Part shown: piece by piece, positions 19,521-28,949 of the stretch | Layout: each line of letters begins with the position of its first letter | Position numbering within the stretch: position 1 is the first letter of the stretch | Notes under the pieces: model-generated | The model's database searches: none | What the model was told of the DNA's origin: nothing | Seen by the model: only the letters and a program-made list of their open reading frames with translations | Made by a program: the position numbers and the translations under genes | Origin: Hydrotalea flava | GTDB lineage: Bacteria > Bacteroidota > Bacteroidia > Chitinophagales > Chitinophagaceae | Reading direction: 5' to 3' | DNA length: 64,000 nt | Assembly (NCBI RefSeq): GCF_001623405.1 | Contig: NZ_LUHG01000039.1 | Span: 1-64,000 of the forward strand

Positions 19521-19532
19521 TGCAAATTTGCA
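19521..19532. repeat. Perfect 12-bp palindrome between the T9SS-substrate gene and the MoxR gene
   Basis: TGCAAATTTGCA is self-complementary and lies 18 bp upstream of the T9SS-substrate start codon, in a 32-bp gap. It could be a regulator site or chance in AT-rich DNA; there is no matching regulator nearby. Confidence 0.3.
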
Positions 19533-19535
19533 CTA

Positions 19536-21083
19536 TTAATTAAAATCATCTTCATTCAAATCGTCATCATCTCCAAAATTCATTGCATTTAAATTCATGA
19601 TACTTCCCATTAAATCTTTAAACTCAATTTTGCCATCCAGCATTTTCTTACTAATGAGCGAATAGCCTGCCAGGCCATGCAATACAAATTCCATTAATAG
19701 TGCATTTTCTTTTTCATTGGCATAATGAAAATATTTTTTTATCAAAGCATACAAACCATCCACTTTGTATAATTCTGCAATTTTTTCACTATCTTTCATA
19801 TCTGTCAATAGATCTATATGGTTACCTGCATCAAACCAACGAATAATGGCTTTATAGGGATTTTCTTCTGTTTTTTCTTCCGTCGATTTTTTACCGGCGG
19901 GCTTTTTCTTTTTTAGCATTTCCGGGTTAGGGAAGTATTGAATAAACTGGCTACGGATTGCTCTGTCAATTAAATTCAGTGCAACCTGATAAGGACCTTC
20001 CTGTTCACCTTCATATACCAATTCAATTTTACCTGTGATAGAAGGAATGGTTCCCATTAAATCACTAATCCATACTTGTGTATGTTTTTCATTAAAAATA
20101 ATGGCACGTCTTTCAGCGCTGCTCATTGCATTTTCAAAAGCAGCAATAGTTAAACGGGCACTCACCCCACTTTTTTTATCAACATATTCATTGTTTCTTG
20201 CTTCAAATGCAATTTGTTCCAACAATCGTTTCATTAAATCGCTAACGCTAACTTTTTCAACCTGTTCGGGTAAAATTGCAGCCTCCTGTTCGGTAATGGC
20301 CAATGCGGTTTCAATATTTTTAGGATAATGGGTTAAGATCTGGCTTTGTATTCTGTCTTTTAACGGTGTAACAATGCTGCCGCGGTTGGTGTAATCCTCC
20401 GGATTAGCGGTAAAAACAAATAAAATATCCAGTGGCATTCTTAATTTAAAACCGCGTATTTGGATATCACCTTCTTCTAATATATTGAACAAAGACACCT
20501 GGATGCGTGCCTGTAAATCAGGAATTTCATTGATGACAAAAATACCCCTGTTACTTCTAGGAATGATACCATAATGAATCACTCTTTCATCCGCAAAATT
20601 CAATCGAAGATTGGCCGCTTTAATAGGGTCAATATCACCAATTAAATCCGCAACACTTACATCAGGAGTTGCTAATTTCTCACCATATCTTTCAGATCGG
20701 TGTAACCAGGTAATGGGCATATCATCTCCATATTCTGCTAACTGATCTTTGGCATATTTGCTGATGGGGTGCAGTGGATTATCATTAATTTCACTACCTG
20801 CAACTACTGGAATATATTCATCCAGCAATTGCACCATCTGCCGGGCAATTCTGGTTTTGGCCTGCCCTCTTAATCCTAAAAATAAAATATTGTGGCGCGA
20901 TAATAACGCCCGTTCTGTATCGGGTATTACCGTGTCTTCATATCCATAAATACCGCTGAATGGATTTTCTTTGGAATGAATTTTAGCAATTAAGTTTTGC
21001 CGAACTTCTTCTTTTACTGATTTAGAAATGTAACCTGATTTTTTAAGTGCACCAAGTGTTGTAATTTTTTTATAATCTGTCAT
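19536..21083 (-). CDS. MoxR/magnesium-chelatase-like AAA+ ATPase
   Basis: 515 residues. The AAA+ core contains a Walker A-like GLRGQAKT (residues 70-77, Ala where the last Gly is usual), a Walker B-like GIFVINEIPDL (Asn185-Glu186 instead of Asp-Glu), sensor-1 FVFTANPEDY and conserved HRSERYGEK. From memory the same deviations occur in Bacteroidota relatives usually named magnesium chelatase or sigma-54-interacting, so they look like family features rather than decay. It lies downstream of, and 32 nt from, a VWA-domain gene on the same strand. Such MoxR-VWA pairs act as metal-insertion or protein-remodelling machines. Substrate unknown. Confidence 0.88.
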   Translation of the reverse strand: MTDYKKITTLGALKKSGYISKSVKEEVRQNLIAKIHSKENPFSGIYGYEDTVIPDTERALLSRHNILFLGLRGQAKTRIARQMVQLLDEYIPVVAGSEINDNPLHPISKYAKDQLAEYGDDMPITWLHRSERYGEKLATPDVSVADLIGDIDPIKAANLRLNFADERVIHYGIIPRSNRGIFVINEIPDLQARIQVSLFNILEEGDIQIRGFKLRMPLDILFVFTANPEDYTNRGSIVTPLKDRIQSQILTHYPKNIETALAITEQEAAILPEQVEKVSVSDLMKRLLEQIAFEARNNEYVDKKSGVSARLTIAAFENAMSSAERRAIIFNEKHTQVWISDLMGTIPSITGKIELVYEGEQEGPYQVALNLIDRAIRSQFIQYFPNPEMLKKKKPAGKKSTEEKTEENPYKAIIRWFDAGNHIDLLTDMKDSEKIAELYKVDGLYALIKKYFHYANEKENALLMEFVLHGLAGYSLISKKMLDGKIEFKDLMGSIMNLNAMNFGDDDDLNEDDFN

Positions 21084-21115
21084 CTGCTATTTTTTTGCCT
21101 ATTGTATGAAATCAA

Positions 21116-22213
21116 TTAATATAATGTTTTGTTTTTCCCACTTTCAAAGTCTTTAAAAATAAAGGCACCCAATTTATCTAATCCTGCAAAGAATGCTTTG
21201 CCCTGATTCATTTCCGTAAACTCTTGTACAAATTTCTGTAGATAGGGATCAGATGCAATCATAAAAGTTGTAATGGGAATTTTTAATTTTTTGCACTGTG
21301 CCGCAAGGTTAATACAGCGATTTAAAATTTTTCGGTCTATCCCAAAACTATTTTTATAATATTTTTTCCCAACTTTTAAACAGGTGGGTTTTCCATCGGT
21401 AATCATGAAAATTTGTTTATTCGGATTTTTTCTTCTGCGCAACAAATCCATTGCCAATTCTAATCCGGCTACTGTATTGGTATGGTATGGACCCACCTGC
21501 AGATAAGGTAAATCTTTTATTTCCACCGTCCACGCATCATTGCCAAATACAACAATATCTAAAGTATCTTTTGGATATTTGGTAGTAATGAGTTCGCTTA
21601 ATGCCATGGCTACTTTTTTGGCCGGTGTTATTCTGTCTTCGCCATATAAAATCATGGAGTGTGAAATATCAATCATTAATATGGTAGATGTTTGCGTTTT
21701 AAAATCGGTTTCTCTGATTTGCAAATCATCTTCGTACATAGAAAAGCTTTCAATACCATGATTGATTTGTGCATTGCGAATACTTTGTGTAAAATCAATT
21801 TGCTCTAACATATCTCCAAACTGAAATGGGCGGGTTTCGGGATTAATTTCGTCGCCCTGTCCGGGTTTGAAAGTAGTGTGGTTGCCCGATTTAGATTTTT
21901 TTAATTTTCCGAAAATTTCTTCCAGACTTTTTTTACGAATGGTTTGTTCACTTTTAGAAGTAATTTTAAAACTACCGGTAACTGTATTTTCTTCCAAATA
22001 ACCATTTTGTTTCAAATCTTCAATAAAATCGCCCATACCATATTCGGGATTGGTAAGCTGATATTGTTTATCTAACTCATTCATCCATTGCAATGCTTCA
22101 GCAGCATCACCATTGGTATAGGTGAGTAACTGCATGAAAATATTGAGCAATTGTTCAAAAATTGATTGCTGATTTTCGGAAGGATTGAAACCGATAAAAC
22201 GATGACCTTGCAT
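21116..22213 (-). CDS. VWA-domain protein, partner of the MoxR-like ATPase
   Basis: 365 residues. The C-terminal half is a von Willebrand A domain with a complete MIDAS: DISHS at residues 182-186, a downstream Thr in the VAGLELAMD region, and TDGKPT. The N-terminal half is predicted helical and lacks a signal peptide or membrane anchor, so the protein is cytoplasmic. The layout VWA then MoxR resembles BchD/BchI or the CoxE/CoxD type, with the VWA protein presenting substrate or metal to the ATPase. There are no cobalt/magnesium porphyrin genes nearby, so a chelatase function is not supported. Confidence 0.88.
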   Translation of the reverse strand: MQGHRFIGFNPSENQQSIFEQLLNIFMQLLTYTNGDAAEALQWMNELDKQYQLTNPEYGMGDFIEDLKQNGYLEENTVTGSFKITSKSEQTIRKKSLEEIFGKLKKSKSGNHTTFKPGQGDEINPETRPFQFGDMLEQIDFTQSIRNAQINHGIESFSMYEDDLQIRETDFKTQTSTILMIDISHSMILYGEDRITPAKKVAMALSELITTKYPKDTLDIVVFGNDAWTVEIKDLPYLQVGPYHTNTVAGLELAMDLLRRRKNPNKQIFMITDGKPTCLKVGKKYYKNSFGIDRKILNRCINLAAQCKKLKIPITTFMIASDPYLQKFVQEFTEMNQGKAFFAGLDKLGAFIFKDFESGKNKTLY

Positions 22214-22241
22214 GTGTTGTAAACTACTTAAAAAAACGTTA

Positions 22242-22249
22242 CAAAAATA
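22242..22249 (-). promoter_or_regulatory. Bacteroidota -7 box for the VWA-MoxR operon
   Basis: The reverse strand reads TATTTTTG, matching TANNTTTG, 28 nt before the VWA start codon at 22213. Confidence 0.5.
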
Positions 22250-22332
22250 TTAATACATGTAAATGATGCTCATCTAAAAGCCCCATCAGAATACTATCTA
22301 TTATGAATTAACAATTTAAAAGTAATATGGTT

Positions 22333-22363
22333 AAAAAAAGACCGGCTTTTGGAGCGGTCTTTT
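22333..22363 (-). terminator. Intrinsic terminator after the DUF2723 gene
   Basis: The hairpin arms AAAAGACCG (22336-22344) and CGGTCTTTT (22355-22363) pair perfectly. On the reverse strand the stem is followed by a run of T, downstream of the DUF2723 stop at 22386. Confidence 0.85.
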
Positions 22364-22385
22364 CAATTTATATAAAGGAATCAAT

Positions 22386-25300
22386 CTATTTTTTGGGTGC
22401 GGCTTGTTTTAACTTCCCGCTATCCATTCCGGGTAATTTTCCATTTTCCAGTACCGGTAATTTAGGATTGTACATTTCTTTTAACTGTTCTAATGCTTTC
22501 AAATAGCTTTCGGCTGTTTGTTTATCATCGGCCATATTTTCTGCATTATTTCCCGATAACCCGTTGTAGAACATAATTTGCTGTTCTATATCTTTTTTAA
22601 CGGAAGCGCTCACTTTTGCGGCCAAAGTAGTATCGCCGGCACGGTAACAGGCATCTAAGAATTGTAATGAAATTCTATCATGGTAATTAGCTCTGCTTAC
22701 CATACCATAAGGGAAGTTTTCCTGTAGCATGCCCTTATCGGCTTTTTCCAATACTTCTCTGGCTTCCGCTTTACGGCCTTTATCGGCCAAATCGCTGGCT
22801 AATTCGGCATAAGCCTGACGGATGGTTAGTAAATGCCTTCTGTTTTCTTCATCAAAATAAACATTCTTTACATCAGCACCACCAAATGCAAATTTATGCA
22901 ACAAGTTATTTTCCATGGTATCGGTATTGATATATTGGTTCTCAACAGGAACCAGTCTATACGATAAGCCATCCTTCCTTAAATACTTTTGGAAACCCAA
23001 GTCGCTGAAGTAGCCGGTAAAGTAAATGGGGCGTTTCCATTTATTGGCTGCGATGATATTCAGCATGGCAATATCATTCTTCATTAAAGTGCCACGTGGT
23101 ATTTCAAAACGAAGTTCTGAAACAACTGTATCTCCCGGGTTAACGGTACCGTTTTTGCGTACCAATGCTGTATCAACCGGAATTGATACTTTGCGAACCG
23201 GGAAAGTATTGATAACATCTCCACCACCACGATCCACCATTTTATCGGGATCATTACTGCCCACATAATTCTTCATTAAATCGTACAAATCATAATAACG
23301 ATCTTGTGGAATGTTGGGTTTGGGTTGGTATACAATATAATCACGCTTTCTGCCTTCAATTTGATCGGCAGTATATATTACATCAATGGGATCACTCTCA
23401 TTAATTTTATACCGTAACTCATTAATATACCAGTCAATGCCCAGCAGGCTATAGTTAATGACACGAATATCTTTTCTGATGCCTTCTACCTCTTGTGCAT
23501 ACCAAAGCGGATAGGTATCATTATCACCAAAAGTGAATAAAATGGCATTGGGTGCACAACTTTCCAAATAATCTTTGGCCAAATCTCTGGCTAAAGTTTT
23601 TCTGCTTCTGTCATGATCATCCCATTCTTGTTGCGCCATTACGGTAGGTACGGCTAATAAACATAGTAAGGTGGCCAGAATAGCGGCAGTTGATTGTGGC
23701 AGTTTTTTACTGAACCATTCAATCACCTTCATAACACCCAGCCCAATCCAAACAGCAAATGCATAAAAACTGCCTACATAAGCATAATCTCGTTCGCGAG
23801 GCTGATTGCCTGCCTGATTCAGATAAATGATAATGGCAATACCTGTAAAGAAGAATAATAAAAAGTTGCTGATAGCATCATCCCCTCTTTTTTTGAAATG
23901 GTAGAATAAACCAATTAATCCTAAAATAAAGGGTAATGCAAAAAGTGTATTATGGCCTTTACTGTTTTTAATGCTATCGGGCAATAAACTTTGGTTACCA
24001 TAAATCAGGTTATCAATAAAACTAATGCCCGTAATCCAGTTCCCATCTCTTACATTTCCAATAAATACGCCCTGTACATCATCTTGTTTGCCAATAAAAT
24101 TCCAGGCAAAATAGCGGAAATACATCCAATAAAACTGGTATTGTACTAAAAAGCGGAAATTATCTAATTGATTTGGAGTTCTATCATATTGTACTTGTCC
24201 GTTTTTATCCCTGTATTTCTGTATGCCCAAAAAACTGGCATAGTAATCGGCATGATATTGATCGTTACTGGCATCCCAAACACGGGGAAATACCATTTTA
24301 TCATCGGGCATGTACACATAATGACCATCACGACCAATGGCCACATATTTATCTTTCCCTTTTTGGTATTTCATAGCCCCTTCTTTATAATCAACAGGGC
24401 TGGCAGTAAATTTTTGTCCGTATAACAATGGGAAATCACCATACTGATCGCGACCCAGATAACCAACCAGACTTAAAGGATTGTCTACATTGTACATATC
24501 AATGGCAGGATTGGCAATACTGCGAATCATAGTAGTTAAATAAGTACTGTAACCCAATAAAACAAATGTAAAGCACCATAAAGCCAATCGTAAATACGCC
24601 CAGTTTTTCTTTTGTGCATAACGCAATCCCCACCAAATTAATCCAGCTAATACAATAAAAAAGAAAGTAAATCCGCTAAAAAATGGCAAGCCTAAATTGT
24701 TCACGAAAATCCGGTCAAATACACCGGCATATTTAATAGAATATTGAATTACAAATATTTGTACCACACCTGTTAAAATACAACCGATCAGGAAAAAGAT
24801 ATAAATGCCTGCATAATATTCTTTTTTCTCTTTGTAAATTTTTTCTATTAAATACAAAATACCAATGGCAGCCAGCATACCTACAATCATTAAAGCTGCA
24901 ACCGTATTATCGGCAGGTACATTATCACTTGCATCGGCAGATGCGCCAATTAAAGCAGCAATAAATGCTAAAAAGCCACCGGCAATAACCAATATTAAAA
25001 ACCATTTGCGAATGGCTTTAAAATTAAACTGTTCTCTTCTGCGGAAATAATAAACCATTACCACTGCAGGAATATTGAGTAAACACAACAAGTGTACACC
25101 AATAGATAATCCAATTAAAAAGAAAATCAATACTAACCAGCGATCAGCACCGGGTTCATCGGCAACGTTATCCCATTTTAAAATAGCCCAGAAAACGATT
25201 GCACTAAAAAATGAACTCATCGCATATACTTCACCTTCCACGGCACTGTACCAAAAAGAATCGGTAAATGTATAGGCCAATGCCCCCACTACACCTGCAC

Positions 25301-25667
25301 CCATAATACTCCACATTTGGGTGGTAGTCATTGTATCATTTACGCCAACTTTGGCAATTCTTCTGGCAAAATGCGTAATGGTCCAAAATAAAAACAAAAT
25401 AGTAAATCCACTGGCCAAAGCACTCATTACATTCACTGCTTTAGCAGCTGTAAGTGGGTTGTTGCCAAATAAAATAATGAAAAGGCGCCCCAACATCACA
25501 AATAAAGGAGCTCCGGGTGGATGCGGAATCTGTAACTTGAAGCTACTACTTACAAATTCGCCACAATCCCAAAAGCTGCCATTCGCTTCAGTAGTTAGCA
25601 CATAAACAGTACAGGCAATTAATGCAACTGCCCAGCCTACCAGATTATTGGTCTTTTTAAAATTCAT
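22386..25667 (-). CDS. DUF2723 / TMEM260-like multi-pass membrane protein (putative protein O-glycosyltransferase)
   Basis: 1093 residues. The N-terminal half has about a dozen hydrophobic helices and begins with the hallmark segment TTEANGSFWDCGEF followed by HPPGAPLF. The second half is largely soluble, with FTFGDNDTYPLWYAQE and GIDWYINELRYK conserved in the family. Human TMEM260 is an O-mannosyltransferase, and bacterial DUF2723 proteins share the GT-C-like N-terminus, so a role in glycosylating exported proteins is plausible but inferred. The C-terminus ends in a lysine-rich tail. Single-gene unit with its own -7 box and terminator. Confidence 0.9.
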   Translation of the reverse strand: MNFKKTNNLVGWAVALIACTVYVLTTEANGSFWDCGEFVSSSFKLQIPHPPGAPLFVMLGRLFIILFGNNPLTAAKAVNVMSALASGFTILFLFWTITHFARRIAKVGVNDTMTTTQMWSIMGAGVVGALAYTFTDSFWYSAVEGEVYAMSSFFSAIVFWAILKWDNVADEPGADRWLVLIFFLIGLSIGVHLLCLLNIPAVVMVYYFRRREQFNFKAIRKWFLILVIAGGFLAFIAALIGASADASDNVPADNTVAALMIVGMLAAIGILYLIEKIYKEKKEYYAGIYIFFLIGCILTGVVQIFVIQYSIKYAGVFDRIFVNNLGLPFFSGFTFFFIVLAGLIWWGLRYAQKKNWAYLRLALWCFTFVLLGYSTYLTTMIRSIANPAIDMYNVDNPLSLVGYLGRDQYGDFPLLYGQKFTASPVDYKEGAMKYQKGKDKYVAIGRDGHYVYMPDDKMVFPRVWDASNDQYHADYYASFLGIQKYRDKNGQVQYDRTPNQLDNFRFLVQYQFYWMYFRYFAWNFIGKQDDVQGVFIGNVRDGNWITGISFIDNLIYGNQSLLPDSIKNSKGHNTLFALPFILGLIGLFYHFKKRGDDAISNFLLFFFTGIAIIIYLNQAGNQPRERDYAYVGSFYAFAVWIGLGVMKVIEWFSKKLPQSTAAILATLLCLLAVPTVMAQQEWDDHDRSRKTLARDLAKDYLESCAPNAILFTFGDNDTYPLWYAQEVEGIRKDIRVINYSLLGIDWYINELRYKINESDPIDVIYTADQIEGRKRDYIVYQPKPNIPQDRYYDLYDLMKNYVGSNDPDKMVDRGGGDVINTFPVRKVSIPVDTALVRKNGTVNPGDTVVSELRFEIPRGTLMKNDIAMLNIIAANKWKRPIYFTGYFSDLGFQKYLRKDGLSYRLVPVENQYINTDTMENNLLHKFAFGGADVKNVYFDEENRRHLLTIRQAYAELASDLADKGRKAEAREVLEKADKGMLQENFPYGMVSRANYHDRISLQFLDACYRAGDTTLAAKVSASVKKDIEQQIMFYNGLSGNNAENMADDKQTAESYLKALEQLKEMYNPKLPVLENGKLPGMDSGKLKQAAPKK

Positions 25668-25693
25668 GGGTTTTTATTTTTTTTAGAGCGGAG

Positions 25694-25701
25694 CAAACAT
25701 A
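25694..25701 (-). promoter_or_regulatory. Bacteroidota -7 box for the DUF2723 gene
   Basis: The reverse strand reads TATGTTTG (TANNTTTG), 26 nt before the ATG at 25667. Confidence 0.5.
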
Positions 25702-25993
25702 GCTTTTTAATAGGAAAATTTAAAATGCTTTGTTTAATACAAGCTACTTTATTATGAAATTTTGGTTTAAATAGTTTGAATGGATGTTTTTATACTGAAA
25801 AAGATGCACTCACCACGCAACTCTTAGTTTTGAACACAATGGTTTTGAACGTATTTTTTTACCAGATGGATGAAAATAGCACGTAGCATTACTATTTTAT
25901 TACATTAAAACTAAACAAAAGAGTGGTAATGAAGAGTAATGATAACCCTGAAATGAAAACAATATCTGCAATATTTTCATAGAACTGACTTCT
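25702..25993. other. Gene-free AT-rich stretch
   Basis: No supported reading frame on either strand. It holds an imperfect pair of GTTTTGAAC words (25827-25835 and 25842-25850) 15 bp apart and no hairpin of note. I see nothing else in it. Confidence 0.6.
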
Positions 25994-26191
25994 TTATGTT
26001 TTATTTCGGATAGCAATGAACGATAAAATACAACTGGCCATAAACAACACAATGACAATGGTGGTCACTTCATCAATAAAAGTTTTATCTGAAATATTCA
26101 TCACTTTTAAAGACGCCAGTAGAATAAAACAAATACCCAATAAATTAGAAGATGTATTGAGAATATGTGGTGATTTTTCTCTGTTACTCAC
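25994..26191 (-). CDS. Small two-helix membrane protein
   Basis: 65 residues starting at a GTG whose in-frame predecessor codon is a stop (TGAGTGAGT arrangement), so the start is fixed. The sequence has two hydrophobic helices (LLGICFILLASLKVM and TIVIVLFMASCILSFIAI) with an acidic loop SDKTFIDEV between them. From memory, similar short proteins with NTSSNLLGICF are conserved in several Gram-negative bacteria, but I cannot name a function. It stands alone between two divergently placed genes. Confidence 0.7.
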   Translation of the reverse strand: MSNREKSPHILNTSSNLLGICFILLASLKVMNISDKTFIDEVTTIVIVLFMASCILSFIAIRNKT

Positions 26192-26324
26192 TCAAAACTG
26201 ATTTATATCAAAGCAAAATAAGCTATTTTGAACTTTAATAAAAAGTTATTTATCGCCATTCTAACAATACAATGAGAGGCTGATTGCAGTATAAAACACC
26301 TGAAGAAAAATATTTTCGGCAGCT

Positions 26325-26332
26325 TATATTTG
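26325..26332 (+). promoter_or_regulatory. Bacteroidota -7 box placed for leaderless mtaB transcription
   Basis: TATATTTG matches TANNTTTG and ends exactly 4 nt before the mtaB ATG at 26337, so the transcript would begin at or next to the start codon. Confidence 0.5.
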
Positions 26333-26336
26333 CAGC

Positions 26337-27611
26337 ATGGAAAAGCAGCGCTCGGTAGCCTTACACACATTAGGCTGTAAATTAAATTTTTCTGAAACCT
26401 CTACCCTCTCCAGAAGGCTGGAGCAGGAAGGTTTCCAAAAAAAATCGTTTGATGACATAGCGGATGTTTATGTCATTAACACCTGTTCAGTTACTGATAA
26501 TGCTGATAAAGAGTGTCGGCAAATTGTGAGAAGAATACAACGGAATGCGCCGGATAGTTTTGTAGTGATTATCGGTTGTTATGCCCAATTAAAACCGAAA
26601 GAAATTGCTGACATACCCGGGGTAGATTTGGTGTTAGGCGCAGCAGAAAAATTCAATATTGTGCAACATATTGAACAACTTACAAAAAACACCGGATCTG
26701 CTACCATTTACAGTTGTGATATAGAAACTGTATCCGGATTTAATGCAGCATTCTCTATCAACGATCGCACCCGCACTTTTTTGAAAGTACAGGATGGATG
26801 TAATTATAACTGTTCATTTTGTACCATCCCGATGGCCAGAGGCATTAGCCGAAGCGATACCATTGCTTCCGTAATTAAAAATGCCGAAGCCATTGCCGCA
26901 AGTGGTATTAAGGAAATTGTGTTAACCGGTGTTAATTTGGGCGATTTTGGGCAAGGGCCGGATGGCAAAAAGAAACAGGAGAATTTTTTTCAGTTAATTC
27001 AGCAATTAGATCATATTGAAGGAATTGAAAGATTTAGAATTTCTTCTATTGAGCCCAATTTGCTATCTAACGAAATTATTCAGTTTGTTGCAGGCAGCAA
27101 AAAATTCATGCCGCATTTTCATATTCCATTACAAAGTGGAAGTGATAACATTCTTGGATTGATGCGCCGCCGATACAAAAGAGAAGTATATCGTGAAAAA
27201 GTTCAGCAAATTAAAACCCTGATGCCGCATTGTGCCATTGGTGTAGATGTTATTGTGGGTTTTCCCGGCGAAACGAATGAAGCCTTTCATGAAACACACC
27301 AGTTTTTGCATGAATTAGACGTGAGTTACCTGCATGTATTTACCTATTCGGAAAGGCCCAATACTTTAGCCATAACAATGGATGGCATTGTTCCCATACA
27401 CATTAGAAATGAAAGAAATAAAATTTTACGTAACTTATCCTTTAAAAAATTACAATACTTTATCGCCCAACAAAGTGGTGCCAAACGAAAAGTATTGTTT
27501 GAAGATGCTGAAAAGAATGGTATGATGGAGGGCTATACCGATAATTATATTCGCATACAAACACCTTACAGAAAAGAATGGGCCAATCAAATTGTTGATT
27601 GGGAAATATAA
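26337..27611 (+). CDS. mtaB: tRNA threonylcarbamoyladenosine methylthiotransferase MtaB
   Basis: 424-residue radical SAM methylthiotransferase that converts t6A37 to ms2t6A37 in tRNAs reading ANN codons. The N-terminal UPF0004 domain carries three Fe-S cysteines (Cys14, Cys50, Cys81). The radical SAM cluster is Cys155-Cys159-Cys162 in CNYNCSFC. The C-terminal TRAM-like region is short. The arrangement HTLGCKLNFSE and NTCSVT matches MtaB rather than MiaB or RimO. Its stop codon overlaps the start of a bidirectional terminator. Confidence 0.94.
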   Translation: MEKQRSVALHTLGCKLNFSETSTLSRRLEQEGFQKKSFDDIADVYVINTCSVTDNADKECRQIVRRIQRNAPDSFVVIIGCYAQLKPKEIADIPGVDLVLGAAEKFNIVQHIEQLTKNTGSATIYSCDIETVSGFNAAFSINDRTRTFLKVQDGCNYNCSFCTIPMARGISRSDTIASVIKNAEAIAASGIKEIVLTGVNLGDFGQGPDGKKKQENFFQLIQQLDHIEGIERFRISSIEPNLLSNEIIQFVAGSKKFMPHFHIPLQSGSDNILGLMRRRYKREVYREKVQQIKTLMPHCAIGVDVIVGFPGETNEAFHETHQFLHELDVSYLHVFTYSERPNTLAITMDGIVPIHIRNERNKILRNLSFKKLQYFIAQQSGAKRKVLFEDAEKNGMMEGYTDNYIRIQTPYRKEWANQIVDWEI

Positions 27612-27656
27612 AAACCATACGCTGATTGATGCACTTGCATTCTGCGTATGGTTTTT
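27610..27656. terminator. Bidirectional terminator between mtaB and the thiolase gene
   Basis: AAAAACCATACGC (27610-27622) pairs with GCGTATGGTTTTT (27644-27656), a perfect 13-bp stem around a 21-nt loop. The T-runs serve both convergent genes. Confidence 0.85.
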
Positions 27657-27673
27657 ATTGAATAACAGGCGAA

Positions 27674-28858
27674 TTATACCAGCTCAATTACCATGGCACT
27701 TGCCCCCCCGCCACCATTGCATATACCCGCTGCTCCAATTTTACCCTGATGTTGCTTTAAAACGTTCAATAATGTAACAATAATTCTCGCACCACTGCAA
27801 CCCAACGGATGCCCTAATGATACTGCACCACCATGTACATTTACTTTTGATGCATCTAACCCCATTTTTTGGATATTCACCAAACCTACTACCGAAAAGG
27901 CTTCATTAATTTCAACAAAATCAATATCCTTCATAGAAAAACCTGCTTTTGCAACAGCTTTTGGCACAGCAAGGCTGGGTGTTGTTGTAAACCATTCAGG
28001 TGCTTGCTCAGCATCGGCATAAGAGCGAATGATGGCCAATGGTTTTATACCCAATGCATCTGCCTTTTCTTTACTCATTAATACCACTGCTGCGGCACCA
28101 TCATTCATGGTAGATGCGTTGGCAGCCGTAACGGTACCCTCTTTTTGAAAGGCCGGCTTTAATGAAGGAATTTTATCGAATTTAACGTTAAAGGGTTCTT
28201 CATCTTTATCAATGATAACGAGGTTGCCATTGCGTTGCGGAATGGTAACGGGCGCTATTTCATTTAAAAATTTTCCTTCCTGTATGGCAGCCTGACTTCG
28301 ATGATAGCTTTCTATAGCAAATGCATCCTGTTCATCTCTTGAAATATGGCATTCTTTGGCACATAGCTCAGCTGCATTACCCATGGCATAATTATGGTAA
28401 ACATCCACCAGTCCGTCTTTTGCCAAACCATCTATTAAAGTACTATCACCATATTTGTTACCCCAACGCATATTGGGTACATAAAAAGGCACATTACTCA
28501 TACTTTCCATACCACCGGCCACAACAATATCTGCATCGCCCAATAATATATCCTGCATGCCTTGTGCAATTGCCTTCATACCACTGGCACAAACTTTATT
28601 TACAGTAGTACAAACCACTTTGGGTGGCAAACCTGCAAATATAGCAGCCTGCCTTGCCGGTGCCTGACCAACATTGGCTTGTAATACATTCCCCATATAA
28701 ACATGTTCCACTGCATCGGGGGCAATGCCTGTTTTTTCAACTGCAGCTTTAATAGCAATGGCACCTAATTGTGTGGCAGATAACGACTTTAAACTTCCAC
28801 CAAAGCTACCTATCGGCGTTCTTATAGCCGATACAATGTATACTGTTCTTTTTTCCAT
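27674..28858 (-). CDS. Acetyl-CoA C-acyltransferase (thiolase)
   Basis: 394 residues of a biosynthetic/degradative thiolase (acetoacetyl-CoA synthesis or beta-oxidation). The nucleophilic cysteine is Cys90 in NKVCASGMKA. The catalytic His lies in GGAVSLGHPLGCSGARI and the second Cys in CNGGGGASAMV near the end. I set the start at ATG 28858 because an upstream in-frame start at 28876 would overlap the predicted -7 box. AtoB/PhaA-like versus FadA-like use cannot be told apart; no other beta-oxidation gene is adjacent. Confidence 0.93.
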   Translation of the reverse strand: MEKRTVYIVSAIRTPIGSFGGSLKSLSATQLGAIAIKAAVEKTGIAPDAVEHVYMGNVLQANVGQAPARQAAIFAGLPPKVVCTTVNKVCASGMKAIAQGMQDILLGDADIVVAGGMESMSNVPFYVPNMRWGNKYGDSTLIDGLAKDGLVDVYHNYAMGNAAELCAKECHISRDEQDAFAIESYHRSQAAIQEGKFLNEIAPVTIPQRNGNLVIIDKDEEPFNVKFDKIPSLKPAFQKEGTVTAANASTMNDGAAAVVLMSKEKADALGIKPLAIIRSYADAEQAPEWFTTTPSLAVPKAVAKAGFSMKDIDFVEINEAFSVVGLVNIQKMGLDASKVNVHGGAVSLGHPLGCSGARIIVTLLNVLKQHQGKIGAAGICNGGGGASAMVIELV

Positions 28859-28873
28859 GTTGCAATATTTGCA

Positions 28874-28881
28874 CAAAGATA
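28874..28881 (-). promoter_or_regulatory. Bacteroidota -7 box for the thiolase gene
   Basis: The reverse strand reads TATCTTTG (TANNTTTG), 15 nt before ATG 28858. It supports the shorter start and implies a leader under 10 nt. Confidence 0.5.
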
Positions 28882-28949
28882 CAATTAGCTAACAAGCGTT
28901 AGTAAATAAATCATAAAAATTTTGAACCTCACAGCAACACAATATTGAA

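Noticed and set aside
25827-25850. GTTTTGAAC direct repeat, possible regulatory site
   Set aside because: Only two copies with an AT-rich spacer and no gene start or promoter in sensible distance.
26016-26201. Frame on the plus strand opposite the 65-residue membrane gene
   Set aside because: It is the mirror image of a gene with clear helix pattern and a fixed start on the other strand.
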